This document shows positions 12,628 through 22,853 of a DNA stretch of 64,000 nt, in pieces (the first letter of the stretch is position 1; each line of letters starts with the position of its first letter). The DNA comes from Cricetomys ansorgei (taxonomy: Eukaryota > Chordata > Mammalia > Rodentia > Nesomyidae). The notes beneath the pieces were generated by a model. The model ran no database searches. It had not been told where the DNA came from and worked only from the letters and a program-made list of their open reading frames with translations. A program made the translations under genes and the position numbers. The stretch lies in assembly GCA_026225945.1 (NCBI GenBank), contig JAMJFZ010000596.1, positions 2,725,001 to 2,789,000 of the forward strand, read 5' to 3'.

Positions 12628-13506
12628 GTAAGTCAAGCATGTGCATAGTGTAACTCCATTAAACCAGTAACTGTGACTCACCAACAGCACATCAGAGCAT
12701 CTGACATGCCTTCAACATGCAAGGGCCTGAGTCATTTAATTTATGACTCTTACTATCTGGGGGCATCTATTAGTATTTGATCAGAAATTCAATAGGAGAG
12801 TACAGAACATTCTTGCTTATTTCTTACCCATGTTTTCAAGAAATCCATTTTGCCTCTTCATCCTCCAGAAATGGTAGTTAAGACCTTCCCTGGCAGCTGC
12901 CTTTTTCTTCAGTGGCAAAAAGCAAGACTGTTTGGAACTGTTTGAGGTTCCAGAAAAGAGATGGGCTTTCCTTCTTGGCAGACATGCCATCGAGGGTGCC
13001 TCCTGACTGTCTCACGATCGTCTTGGGCTCACACACTCTCCCACAGGGAGCAAGGCTGTGTCGGCGTGTGCCGCCGTAGGAAGCCAGCACCAACCATGCA
13101 TTGGGGTTTCAGGGCAAGCACCATCCCCTGTGTAGTGAGAGATGTATTCATGCCACAGGGCTGTTTGAAATTTGTGATTTTTTTTTAATGGAAGAGCTGA
13201 GATTGTAGTTACCAGTCAGAATTGTTTGTTTTCATCAGCAAAGTTTTGAGTTTTTTCTGTCAGCTGTAAGGAAGAGATACACCAGATTGAGGGTTCTTTT
13301 TAAGGAGGAGCCATAACTTAGGCTGAACTGTCTGAGCGCAAATACTGGCTTTTCTGCTTCCTGCTTATGCGAGAAGAGTAGCGTGTACTTGACAGGGTTA
13401 CTGTGAACATTATATGCAGTGATGGTGGGAAGTGTGTAGTTTAGGTTGGGCCACACGGGAGACTCTGCGTGGTGCTGGTGGTGGTGACGTGGGGCTGGAG
13501 CACACA

Positions 13507-13594
13507 GTGTGTGTGTGTGTGTGTGTGTGCGTGTGCGTGTGCGTGTGTCTGTGCGTGTGTGTGTGCATGCGTGTGTGTGTGTGTATGTGTGCTC

Positions 13595-13631
<37 letters not shown>
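13507..13631. repeat. (TG)n microsatellite, interrupted
   Basis: Alternating TG over about 125 bp with CG, CA and CT interruptions (GCGTGTGCGTG, GCATGCGTG, GCTCGCGTG). It is alternating purine-pyrimidine throughout. The Val/Cys-rich frames across it are products of the repeat. Confidence 0.95.
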
Positions 13632-13633
<2 letters not shown>

Positions 13634-13969
13634 GGTGGTGATGATTTTAGATTCTTGCTCTTATCCCCCTAGGGAGCAGGTGTGCACCAAGTGCAGGTTA
13701 GATGTGTGGCTCAAGGCTATCTTCTCTGTTCCCAGGTAAAAGCAAACAAACGTATCCACTCACTTCACATCGACTGCATCGTTTGAAAGCCTGTGGGTTT
13801 TTGAATAAACATGGATGCTCCCATTCCTAAGATCTGAGACACTGCCTCATGTCTCCCTCCTAGAGAGACTGTTTTAATAACTATAGGGCTGTTCAGATGA
13901 GGGGAAAAAACAAAAAACCCAACATTTTCTAATGTGTTTGCTAAGTGTTGTATTTGAAGGAACTTGCCC

Positions 13970-15960
13970 ATTTACCTAACTCTTCAGTGCCTTGGCCTGG
14001 AGTGTTTGCTCTGGAGTGCTGCCGTCTGCAGTGCGGCACCAGCGTCCCTCCTGTTTGTTGTCAGCAGTCTGGGGCCTGTTGCTCTGTCTCTTTCCAAGGA
14101 CTAGCTTCTTCTGCTGTTGACTTACTGCTGTACTTTCTGCCTGTCTTCTTGTTGGTGTTATTTCTTCTACCTGACCCAGCTGATTCTGTTATTCAGCTCA
14201 CAGAATTCCCTTTACTTTTAAAACATTTTGGACTATCAGTTGCTTTCTGGGACAGGTCAGCTTCATCATGCTGGATTTGATCATAGTCTGTTATTCAACT
14301 TGAAGTATTTGCTAGCTTTCATTGTCTTATCTGATGCCTGCTTTGTTTACAGGGTAGATTTATGTCTAATAAGCTGTTGCTTTTGATAGTCTGAATGTTA
14401 CCATGTTTTAAATTTTTGAGGCTTGTTTGTGTGCTGCCTATCATGAGGACACTTGTTATAATCTTTTTGAAAGAGTGTATTTTCAAGTTGGGTTCAGAGG
14501 TCTATGTACATCTTCAAGGTCAAACTCATCAATTACATATTCACAGTTCTTTTCATTCAGAGTTTTCTTCACTGCTTCCATTACGTACTGAGATAGTCTT
14601 CCACTGTGACAGCTGCTGTATTTTATTCCTTAAGGTTTGTCAGGTTTTGCTTTGAGAATTTTGAGGTAAAGTTATTAGATGCAGGTGGAAACCACTCTGT
14701 CTTCCGGATGAATTGCATTAGCCCTCTGTCAGTACAGATGTAAACAGTGCTCACATCAGAGAGTGATGAGTGCTTCTTGCTTTGGCTTGTGTGTGTAGAG
14801 CCAGGCCTGTCTTTTTGGGTCAGCATGTGTGACAGTTTCCTCAGCCCTGTGGACAGTCTGCACCCAGAACTTCTGATCTTATGGCAGTTTCTGTCCCCTC
14901 AGTTGTGGGACTTGTTCCATCTGCACTGTGGTCAGTGGTCGGTACGGCGTGTTTCTGCGCACTTCTTCTGACCTTACTTCGCCCTGGAGGGCGGTGGGGT
15001 TTCCTTCTCCATCATTTATCTCATGTCTTAGCTTGGGAGTTGTAGGCTATTATTTTGGTTTTTAAAAATCTACAATTAATACTCAATCTCTGTCTTCTAA
15101 AACATTTTAAACCCTAATGTCGTAGCTGTCACCTAATATTTTAGTAATTTTTCTAACTCCACGCATTAAGTAGTATTTTATGCAGTGAGAAATTATTGAT
15201 AGCTGTCCAGATGTTTAGCATGAACTTGGTTGCCATTCCCGGTTGGGATTGCATTCTTCCACCAGAATTAAACCCTTTAGGTTTTCTTCTGGCGACCGTC
15301 TGTTAGTGGCTGGTGCTTCCTAGCGCGTCTTCACGCTGTGTGCCCATGGAGGTCGCCGTGTATACAGCCCGGGCCTGGTTTCTCAGCCCTGAAGTTGTCC
15401 TTCAGTGTTTCTCAGAGTCCGTTGCCGCTGCTGAGAAGTCAGCCGTCTGCCTTACGGCCCTGCTCAGGCTCTGCTTCCTCTTGGAGCTCCTGTGAGCCGC
15501 TCTTGGATTGTTAGGCTCCCTAGCCGAGGATTTGTTCTTTCGTGAATTTGGAAAATTCTCAGATGTGCTTTCCTCCTCTTTTCCCTCGTGTCCTCCTGGA
15601 ATCCCGATCTGTGCATGTTTCCACTGTGTTTCATCTTCAGTTCTTGGTATTTTCTCTTCTCTCTGAGTCTCCTTGGCTTTACATTTCATTCACGCACATT
15701 CAATTTCTTAAATGTGCCCGTTATTCTTTTTTTCAACTAGTGGTTATTTCTCACTTTTGGAAGTCCCTTTTTACTTTATTTTTCAGGTCTGCGTGGCATA
15801 ATTTCCTATGCTGTTCCCTGGTCGTCTTTTCTGTGTGTGTCTTAAGCACATTTAGCAGTGGAGCTGTGCCGCTTGTCCAGCGTCTGCTGTCTGCATTCTG
15901 GTCCTCTGTGTGTTGAGGTCTTCCATGGCACCTCACTTCCCTTGTGGCTTTGATCTGTGC
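13970..15960 (-). repeat. Diverged LINE-1-like sequence, antisense to Snrk
   Basis: T-rich, A-poor on the plus strand. The part around 14395-14700 (TTTGAGGCTTGTTTGTG, then ...GTGTATTTTCAAGTTGGG..., CAAGGTCAAACTCATCAATTAC) follows the pattern of the reverse complement of mammalian L1 ORF2. The flanking parts have the same composition but are not individually recognisable. No open frame survives. The extent is a guess. Confidence 0.4.
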
Positions 15961-16428
15961 TAGTCTTTGTAGCATTGTTCAGAAATTCTTTCAGGTACAT
16001 TCTACAGAAAGGAGCTGTGTATTTTCTACCAGCTGCCCAGCCATGTGTCTAGATGAAACCACTTTAAACTGGCACCTCCATGCGCCACACAGTGCCTGCC
16101 CTTCACAGGAAGCACAGATTTCTTTGAGGCCCTGTCTGCAGCCCTGGGTCTTTGGAAAGGCACACCTGCCTCACATAGAGAGCCAGTGCTGAGCACAGTC
16201 TCCTCAGCCTCTTCTGAGTAGTGGATTTCTCTCTCATTTCTCCCTGCGCAGTGAGACGGAGTCCTCTTTCTGACCTACCGTCAGTAGCTCCTGCCCACTG
16301 TATTCCGTCTCATGAGCCCAGTGACTTCCAGGCAAAGCAGGAGCAGGGAAGCTGCCGACTGTCTGTCCCCATGATCCCTGCTTTCACTCTGGTTTTAGAT
16401 CCCATCCATTTCTAACAATTCATTAAAT

Positions 16429-16582
16429 GGGCCAGGTGGCAGTGGCGTACGCCTTTAATCCCAGCACTCGGGAGGCAGAGGCAGGCAGATCTCTGTGAAT
16501 TTGAGGTCTACAGAGTGAGTTCCAGGACAGCCAGAGTTAAACAGAGAAACCCTGCCTTGAAAATAAACAAAACAAAACCAAA
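16429..16582 (+). mobile_element. B1 SINE
   Basis: Carries the B1 hallmarks in order: CGCCTTTAATCCCAGCACTC, GGAGGCAGAGGCAGGCAGAT, GAGTTCCAGGACAGCCAGAG, GAGAAACCCTG, and an A-rich tail (AATAAACAAAACAAAACC). It lies in the Snrk intron, sense orientation, about 300 bp before the next exon. Confidence 0.95.
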
Positions 16583-16889
16583 GTTCATTCCGTGATGTTA
16601 TTTTCATCAGGAGAGTCAGTCATCTTGTGACACGAGCTGGTGAGTGCTGTGTCCGGTGGGCACGGCCAGCGTGTTACCAGAAGCAGAGGTTGGTCTCTCC
16701 AGTCATATCCCATCAGTACACCAGAGGCTGAGATGTTTCATTTTATGAATACAGAGGCTCCAGATTCTCATTTGTCGTGAGCCTAGTTAAAGTGTTTGTG
16801 GCTGTAGGAAACAGTGCTCGTTGGTGACACCCAACGTTACTAGTCCTTGCAAACAGTCTGCTTCAGTAACGGGCTACCTTCCTTCACAG

Positions 16890-17102
16890 CCTGATCACAC
16901 GGATGCTGCAGAGGGACCCCAAAAGGAGAGCCTCTCTGGAGGAGATTGAGAGTCACCCTTGGCTGCAAGGAGTGGACCCCTCACCAGCCACAAAGTGTAA
17001 CATCCCCCTGGTGTCCTACAAGAACCTCTCGGAAGAGGAGCACAACAGCATCATCCAGCGCATGGTGCTCGGCGACATCGCGGACCGAGACGCCATTGTG
17101 GA
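16890..17102 (+). CDS. Snrk: Snrk coding exon: end of kinase domain, start of UBA region
   Basis: Encodes kinase subdomain XI ([20 protein letters not shown], then HPWLQG, with the conserved Arg of the RDPxxR motif) and the linker and start of the UBA-like domain ([20 protein letters not shown], then DRDAIVE). In AMPK-related kinases a UBA domain packs against the kinase domain and supports LKB1 activation; that role is known for the family, not shown here. The acceptor is CTTCCTTCACAG and the donor is GTATGT. The exon enters at phase 2 and leaves with two bases (GA) completed by the A that starts the next exon. The length of 213 bp carries no stop or shift. Confidence 0.97.
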
Positions 17103-17183
17103 GTATGTCTGTGCTTGTCAGTTCTGGGGACAGAGGTCCAGGGCTCTTGGAATGGGCTCTCCTGATTCTCCATAGCCTTAGAC

Positions 17184-17403
17184 CAGTGGTTCTCAGCCTT
17201 CCTGACACTGCGACCCTTCAACACAGCTCCTCACGCTGTGGTGACCCCCAGCCATAGCTATTTTTGTTGGTACTTCACAACTGTAAGTCTGCTACTGTCA
17301 TGAATCGCCATTTAGACATCTGATGTGCAGAGGGTCTTCGGTGACCCCTGTGAAAGGGTCGTTCGACCCGCAAAGGGGGGTGGTCATAGGTTGAGAACTG
17401 CTG
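17184..17403 (+). mobile_element. URR1-type hAT-Charlie DNA transposon
   Basis: Non-autonomous element of 220 bp with imperfect terminal inverted repeats (CAGTGGTTCTCAGCC at the left, GGTTGAGAACTGCTG at the right). The inner sequence GCGACCCTTCAACACAGCTC and GTGAAAGGGTCGTTCGACCC is typical of the rodent URR1 family. The 8-bp flanks CCTTAGAC (17176-17183) and CTTTAGAT (17404-17411) agree at 6 of 8 positions, as expected for an old hAT target-site duplication. The family name is from memory. Confidence 0.85.
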
Positions 17404-17520
17404 CTTTAGATACCGTAATGGGTCGTGTTGCTTCCATTGCTGTGACTGAGTACCTGACAAATCGCCTTTTAAGGGAGATGGTCCATTTTGGTGAAGAAGG
17501 CATGGTGGCAGGCTCGCCAT

Positions 17521-17718
17521 TAGGGGGACATCAGTGTCCGTCAGGGGACATCAGTGTCCGTCAGGGGACATCAGTGTCCGTCAGTGGACATCAGTGTCTA
17601 TCAAGAGGACATCAGTGTCCATCAGGGGGACACCAGTGGACGTCAGTGTCCGTCAGTGGGCATCAGTGTCCGTCAGGGGACGTCATTGTCCGTCGGGGAC
17701 ATCAGTGTCCCTCAGGGG
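17521..17718. repeat. Minisatellite, about 20-bp unit, about 10 copies
   Basis: Repeats of the form CATCAGTGTCCGTCAGGGGA with one-base changes and small insertions. The 188-codon plus-strand frame over it is a product of the repeat. Confidence 0.93.
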
Positions 17719-19560
17719 ACATTCCACATCTTACACAGAGATGGAACTCCAGTCAGCAGCCACTTTACCATTGCCCTCCTGCACTCCTGGCCCCGGCCGT
17801 GCACACGAGCTTGTGTCTGTTTTCTAGTGGACAGGTCAGCTGTTGCCAGGTGGCGTCGGTGGTCTTGCTTGGTGCCTGCAGGGTAGAATGAATAGGACGG
17901 TTAGTGTCTCGGTGCACACGGTGGCTGCAGAGGCACCCCCGTCATCCCTGGGTCCCATGTGAGTGTGGCTCCAGTAGGACTGTTGAGTTATGTGCTACCT
18001 CTGGCTGCCTGTACTTTCCAGGACTGCGTGGCCCCAACCCTAAAGCGTTCTCTGTCTATCCCTTGGGGCCTCTCTGTGGCAGACCGGAGCCTGCACATTA
18101 CTTAGCTGCTCATGAAATCCATCAAAACAAGAGCCACTTTTTGTAGCCTCAGTAGTGCCGTTCAGGGAAGTGCAGAGTAACAGGACCCCTGCTCCATTCC
18201 AGAGAGAGGTCCTGTCTGAAATGACAGAGCACTTGCACAGGTGAAGACCAGCAGCTTCTTACTGTGTCTGAGAATAGATGCCCACTCAGGGGTCTCATCC
18301 AGTTCCTGACCTGGGGAAGAGGTTGGACGTAAAGACCCTGTGTGTGGGTATTAATAGAGAGATGTGTCAATGGGAACTCTGGTCTCTGGGAAGCGCATAT
18401 TTGTAGAGAAGGCACACCCTTTAGAGTAGTTTCGGTGCAGTTGAAAAAGATTTGCAAAAAACAAAGCCAGGCTTTAATCTTGGCATCAGTTTCCTGCAGG
18501 ACCCCTGGTGCTTCTGAGTTCTCACGGGTGCCGGCACTTAAATGACCTGAGCAGTGCAGGACACTTCCGGCCCCACACACTGTCAGGAGGTGTAGAAAGA
18601 GTCTCTTCACTTCTGCGGCTCCTTATGGAGCTGTTAGTGCCATGCTGTGTCGGACCTTCATATCAGTACAAGCTCTCTTTACAAGCCACAGGTGACGCAG
18701 CTTGCCAGGCCCGTGGTCCCCGCCAGTCTTACTTCCTGCTTACTGCTCACGCTCTTAGAAGCTGCTTATTCTGAGAGCAGCTCCTGAGTTTAAAGGCCTA
18801 GGTGTCCCTGGAACACAGACATCTGATTGCTCAAGAACCCGCTGTGAGAAGTCACTACCCTGAGTTTCACGACAGGCCTTCCCACCCACCAGCTGTGCTC
18901 AAGTGTCTCATAGAACGAGCTCATCCCCAGACGTCGTGTTCCTAGGCCTGGTGAGGTTGTCCCATGACGGCCCACTTCAGGAGGCGGGCGAGGCCATGTG
19001 CTTTATTGAGGGTCACATCCCAGCCCCTCGCCACCCACCCGAGTTCTGTGGCACCGCTGTTTGGCTGGATGAGCATGGGGTAGCACTCTCTAGATAGCAC
19101 GAATTGTTCTCCAGCGCCTGAACTGCCCGCGCGTGCACAAGCACAGGCCCCACCCGTTCTGAGTGACGCTTGCTCACAGTGTCTTTAGGAGCACGGACTT
19201 CGTCCTTAGTCCATGCTCTCATGGAACAAACCTCAGCAGACGTCAGCTCCACTTGCCGGCGACCTTCCCAGAGACCACTTGTGCTCTCACAAGCCTCGCC
19301 ACCTTTCCTCGTGTCTGGAAGGCTAACGTCCGTCCAGCTGCATCGGCAGGTTGTTTCTTTCTGTTGGCCTGAACATTTTTACTCAGGTGTGTTTGGATCT
19401 CCGTCACAGCCTAAATAACCACAGAGCTGTGTTCTTTCTAGTCTGTATCTTGTCTCATTTCAAAGGTTTCCCCAATATTGGATTTCATTAGGTTATACTT
19501 TTTTTTGTGTTGTAAAAACCTGGCTGTGTGGCTTCTGATGGCTCTGCTTTGTCTCCTCAG

Positions 19561-19695
19561 AGCCCTGGAAACCAACAGGTACAACCACATCACTGCCACG
19601 TACTTCCTGCTTGCTGAACGGATTCTGAGAGAGAAGCAGGAGAAAGAGATACAGACCAGGTCTGCAAGTCCCAGCAACATCAAGGCCCAGTTTAG
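19561..19695 (+). CDS. Snrk: Snrk coding exon: UBA region and helix
   Basis: Encodes [20 protein letters not shown] then [24 protein letters not shown] and the first two bases of Arg. The first part completes the UBA-like domain ([10 protein letters not shown] is the third-helix segment). The following charged stretch is probably helical and leads into the disordered tail. The acceptor is TTTGTCTCCTCAG, where the A at 19561 completes a Glu codon with the GA of the previous exon. The donor is GTGAGA after TTTAG. At 135 bp, all in one frame, the match to vertebrate SNRK as I know it is nearly residue for residue. Confidence 0.97.
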
Positions 19696-21691
19696 GTGAG
19701 AAAATGCCTTCATTGATATGAATAAGTTAATCTTGGAACTGTTGATGCTTCAGAATTCTGTGGGTAGGAAGTCCTCACCCTCACGGTGATGGTGGCGGCT
19801 TCCAGACCAGGCTCCTCGCGCTGCCTGCTGGAGGTGGGTGGTTCCCGTATTGGGCACCTCACCTGTTGTATCCTTTGAGATCTCCTTCCAAGAGCAGTGT
19901 GAATTCCCTTTAGGTTTAATAGGGGCATTTAGGATTCAGAGATTGGACAGCTAGAGCAGTCAGTTGGTTTACCAGCTGTTGGATCTGGCTGAGGACCACT
20001 GCTGGCCTCCTGAGGTTGTGAGGAGAGGCTCAGTGAGCCAGACCAGGCAGGGCTCCTTGTTGGAGACACTGACCAGCGCCTTCCTGAAGCTGATTCTCAG
20101 GCTCCTTGGTGGAGTGAAGCCTGTCCTGAGGGTTAGCAGCCACTGTCCTCCAATCGTGTGTGACCAGGGGTAGTTATAACACCTCCTCATAGACTGAATC
20201 TCAGACAGCTCACCCTCGAGGGCTCTCGTGGCTGACTTTGGGGAAGTACTCTCTGCCACGCCCTCTCTACCAGTCTTTTTCCACTTCATTTGCAGGTTTT
20301 CTTCTCTTTCATTAAAACTTGATCTTTGCCCTGTTGGGCTCTACTGATTGCCACCATTTTGGATAGATGAGTCATATGCGCAGGAATGGGGGGTCCCAAA
20401 CTGTGGTTTTTCACACAGTGACAGCCAGTGTTGGGAGAGTGCTCACAGGTGCTTGCCAAGCCTGTCTCTGGGCATGGTTCCTTGGTGGGAAGGAGAGCAG
20501 AGCCTGCATCCTGCTATGCCACCCCTACTCTCTGTGGGCCGCCTGCAGCTCTGTGCCTTAGCCTCTCGGCTGCTTGAGTGGCCTTACAAACCCTACTGAA
20601 TACCCCCATCTGTTACGCGCTCCGGCAGTGGCCGAGGCAGGTAGTTCTTCCTCCCCTAGATTGCGGGAAGATGTCTGTGGTAAGATATTTTACAGCTGTA
20701 GGTTTGACTGGTGTGAAATGGAGCTGCTGTGAGAGTAGTTGTAAATGCCCCTGGCACCCACCCTCCAATGGAACCTCAGGCAGTCTAGAGAGCCTCCCAA
20801 CACGGCAACTCCAGACTGGAAGACAATGTTTAATTAACAGTTTTGCTATCCGGTACCCTTGTGTGGGTATATTAAGAATGTAGGTAATTATACTAGCAAA
20901 GCTATTAATTAGAGAAGAGATTCATCTCCAGTACTCTGTTGTTTAAGTCCATTTGTTTATTAAGTCTATTAATTCCAGTTATTTTTGTCAGTGCTGAGCT
21001 TTCATACCGTCCTGTAAAGTCTGCTCTGGGCATTCCAGGTGAATCTCACCCGCACGGTTGTAAAGGCTGTGCTGTGAGAGCCGGAGTGTGTGTACATGTA
21101 GGTTGTGTGTGTGTGTGTGTGTACATGTAGGTGGTGTTTTGTGTGTGTGTGTGTGTGTACATGTAGGTGGTGTGTGTGTGTGTATACATGTAGGTGGTGT
21201 GTGTGTGTGTGTACATGTAGGTGGTGTGTGTGTGTGTGTGTGTACATGTAGGTGGTGTGTGTGTGTGTGTGTACGTGTAGGTGGTGTGTGTGTGTGTGTG
21301 TGTACATGTAGGTGGGGTGTGTGTATTCGGGTGTGCGCAGAAGTGCACGGTGTTGGGGTTTAGGGAGCTCGTGTCTCCCCAGCGTTTGACTGTTTTCCGA
21401 CAGCTGTGCTGTGACCTGGTGTCCTTGCCAGCCGCCCCACATCTGTGTGCGAGAGCACGTGTGCCGTGGCTGCCTGGGTTCCAGGACACTTTGGCTCCGC
21501 CCCCACCTTTCTCACTGGCGCTCAGGGTTTGCTGGCCATGGTTCTGGAACTTCTCCAGTCCCCATCTGCTGATGGTGCGGGGACCACAGGTGTTCTCTGC
21601 CCGATAGGTCTGTCTCCGCGGCGGGCGGCCCCGGGCTGCGTCCGGCGCAGGCCAGCGGCTCCATGACGTCTCTTTGTCCTCTGTCACACAG
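19696..21691 (+). other. Snrk: Snrk intron before the terminal exon
   Basis: 2.0 kb intron. Its only clear feature is a compound TG/ACATGTAGG array at 21086-21330. GC content rises sharply in the last 250 bp, merging with the GC-rich terminal exon. 19700-21080 shows no recognisable repeat. Confidence 0.9.
21086..21330. repeat. Compound minisatellite: (TG)n plus TACATGTAGGTGG
   Basis: Eight copies of a unit of about 27-38 bp made of a TG run followed by TACATGTAGGTGG(TG). One copy has TACGTGTAGG. It sits about 360 bp upstream of the acceptor of the last Snrk exon. The long frames on both strands here are repeat-derived. Confidence 0.95.
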
Positions 21692-22830
21692 GCAGTCGTG
21701 GCCGACCAAAATCGATGTCCCGCAAGACCTTGAGGATGACCTCACCGCCACGCCCCTGTCACACCGCGCCGGTCCCGCAGGCCCCCGCCCGGGCGGCCGA
21801 CAGTGTCCTCAACGGCCACAGGAGCAAAGGCCTGTGCGACCCCGCCAAGAAAGAGGAGCTCCCGGAGCTGGCCGGGCCCGGCGCTGGCCACCGGGCCCCC
21901 CGCGAGCCTGAAGCCCGCGGCCAGTGGGCGGAAGTGCCTGTTCAGGGTGGAGGAGGACGAGGAGGAGGACGAGGAGGACAAGAAGCCCGTGTCCCTGTCC
22001 ACGCAGGTGGTGCTGCGCCGGAAGCCGTCCGTCACCAACCGCCTGACGTCCCGCAAGAGCGCCCCGGTGCTCAACCAGATCTTCGAGGAGGGCGAGTCCG
22101 ACGACGAGTTCGACATGGACGAGAACCTGCCGCCCAAGCTGAGCCGGCTCAAGATGAACATCGCGTCGCCGGGCACGGTGCACAAGCGCTACCACCGCAG
22201 GAAAAGCCAGGGCCGCGGCTCGAGCTGCAGCAGCTCGGAGACCAGCGACGACGACTCCGAGAGCCGCCGGCGGCTGGACAAGGACGGCGGCTTCGCCTAC
22301 TCGTGGCACCGGCGCGACAGCGGCGAGGGGCCCCCGGGCAGCGAGGGCGACGGCGGCGGCCAGAGCAAGCCCAGCGGCGGCGGCGGCGCGGACAGGGCCG
22401 GCCCGGGCGAGCAGGCGCGCGGGCGGCGGCGGCCAGGGCGGCCAGGGCGGGGCCCCGGCGGGCGCGGGCGGCTCCTCGCGCCGCTGCGCGGACTCGTCGT
22501 CCTCCCCGGTCTCGGCCTCGGCCGCCCCGCGCGGCGCGGAGCTCGTGCAGAGCCTCAAACTCGTGAGCCTCTGCCTGGGCTCGCAGCTGCACGGCGCCAA
22601 GTACCTCCTGGACCCGCAGAAGGCCTTGTTCTCCAGCGTGAAGGTGCAGGAGAAGTCCACGTGGAAGATGTGCATCAGCGCCCCCGGCGCCGGCCCTGCC
22701 GCTGACCTGGACCCGGTGAGGACCAAGAAGCTGCGCAACAACGTGCTCCAGCTACCTCTGTGCGAAAAGACCATCTCCGTGAACATCCAGCGCAGCCGCA
22801 AGGAGGGGCTGCTCTGCGCCTCCAGCCCCG
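21600..22830. promoter_or_regulatory. GC- and CpG-rich block over the terminal Snrk exon
   Basis: Dense CpG and very high GC. Hand counts give 55 of 60 G/C at 22381-22440 and 52 of 60 at 22441-22500. It covers coding sequence rather than a gene start and would score as an intragenic CpG island. Whether it has promoter activity cannot be told from the sequence. GC-biased substitution is an alternative explanation. Confidence 0.7.
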
Positions 22831-22853
22831 CCAGCTGCTGCCACGTCATCTGA
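21692..22853 (+). CDS. Snrk: Snrk terminal coding exon, with three +1 frame breaks
   Basis: Encodes the long disordered tail and the C-terminus of SNRK. It opens QSWPTKIDVPQDLEDDLTAT in the frame set by the upstream exon, after acceptor CTGTCACACAG. The homologous reading then moves one frame near 21764 (extra C after the Ser-His codons), again near 21878 (extra C in GGGCCC) and again near 22418 (extra C in GGCGCGCGGG). After the third shift it is back in frame and ends with LLCASSPASCCHVI and TGA at 22851-22853, the family C-terminus. Landmarks are an acidic run VEEDEEEDEEDKK, SRKSAPVLNQIFEEGESDDE, a Ser-rich patch, SLCLGSQLHG and VQEKSTWKMCIS. Removing three bases leaves 386 codons including the stop. 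The middle is richer in Gly/Ala than SNRK I know, and about 14 residues before NNVLQLPLC appear missing. Consensus sequencing errors are the likeliest cause of the breaks. Confidence 0.93.

Larger units (their letters stand above)
12628..16889 (+). other. Snrk: Snrk intron
   Basis: GT..AG intron of 4.26 kb. It contains a TG microsatellite (13507-13631), a T-rich stretch of about 2 kb with diverged antisense LINE-1-like sequence (about 13970-15960) and a B1 SINE just before the next exon (16429-16582). 12640-13500 shows no recognisable element. Confidence 0.9.
17103..19560 (+). other. Snrk: Snrk intron
   Basis: 2.46 kb intron holding a URR1-type transposon, a dispersed rodent repeat fragment (17404-17516, related to 7810-7920) and a 20-bp minisatellite. 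17720-19560 shows nothing recognisable apart from the pyrimidine tract before the acceptor. Confidence 0.9.

Noticed and set aside
17325..17891. 188-codon plus frame in the Snrk intron
   Set aside because: It crosses a transposon end and the 20-bp minisatellite, and shows no conserved protein.
21715..22566. 283-codon plus frame as a separate gene
   Set aside because: Only its start (to about 21878) is homologous SNRK; the rest is the same exon read out of frame because of the single-base insertions.
21809..22849. 346-codon minus-strand frame opposite the last Snrk exon
   Set aside because: Shadow frame in GC-rich DNA, where stop codons are scarce; the plus strand carries the conserved SNRK peptide.
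12486..22853. Snrk as a processed pseudogene because of the frame breaks
   Set aside because: Introns with canonical borders and correct phases are present, three exons are intact, and the shifts compensate exactly.
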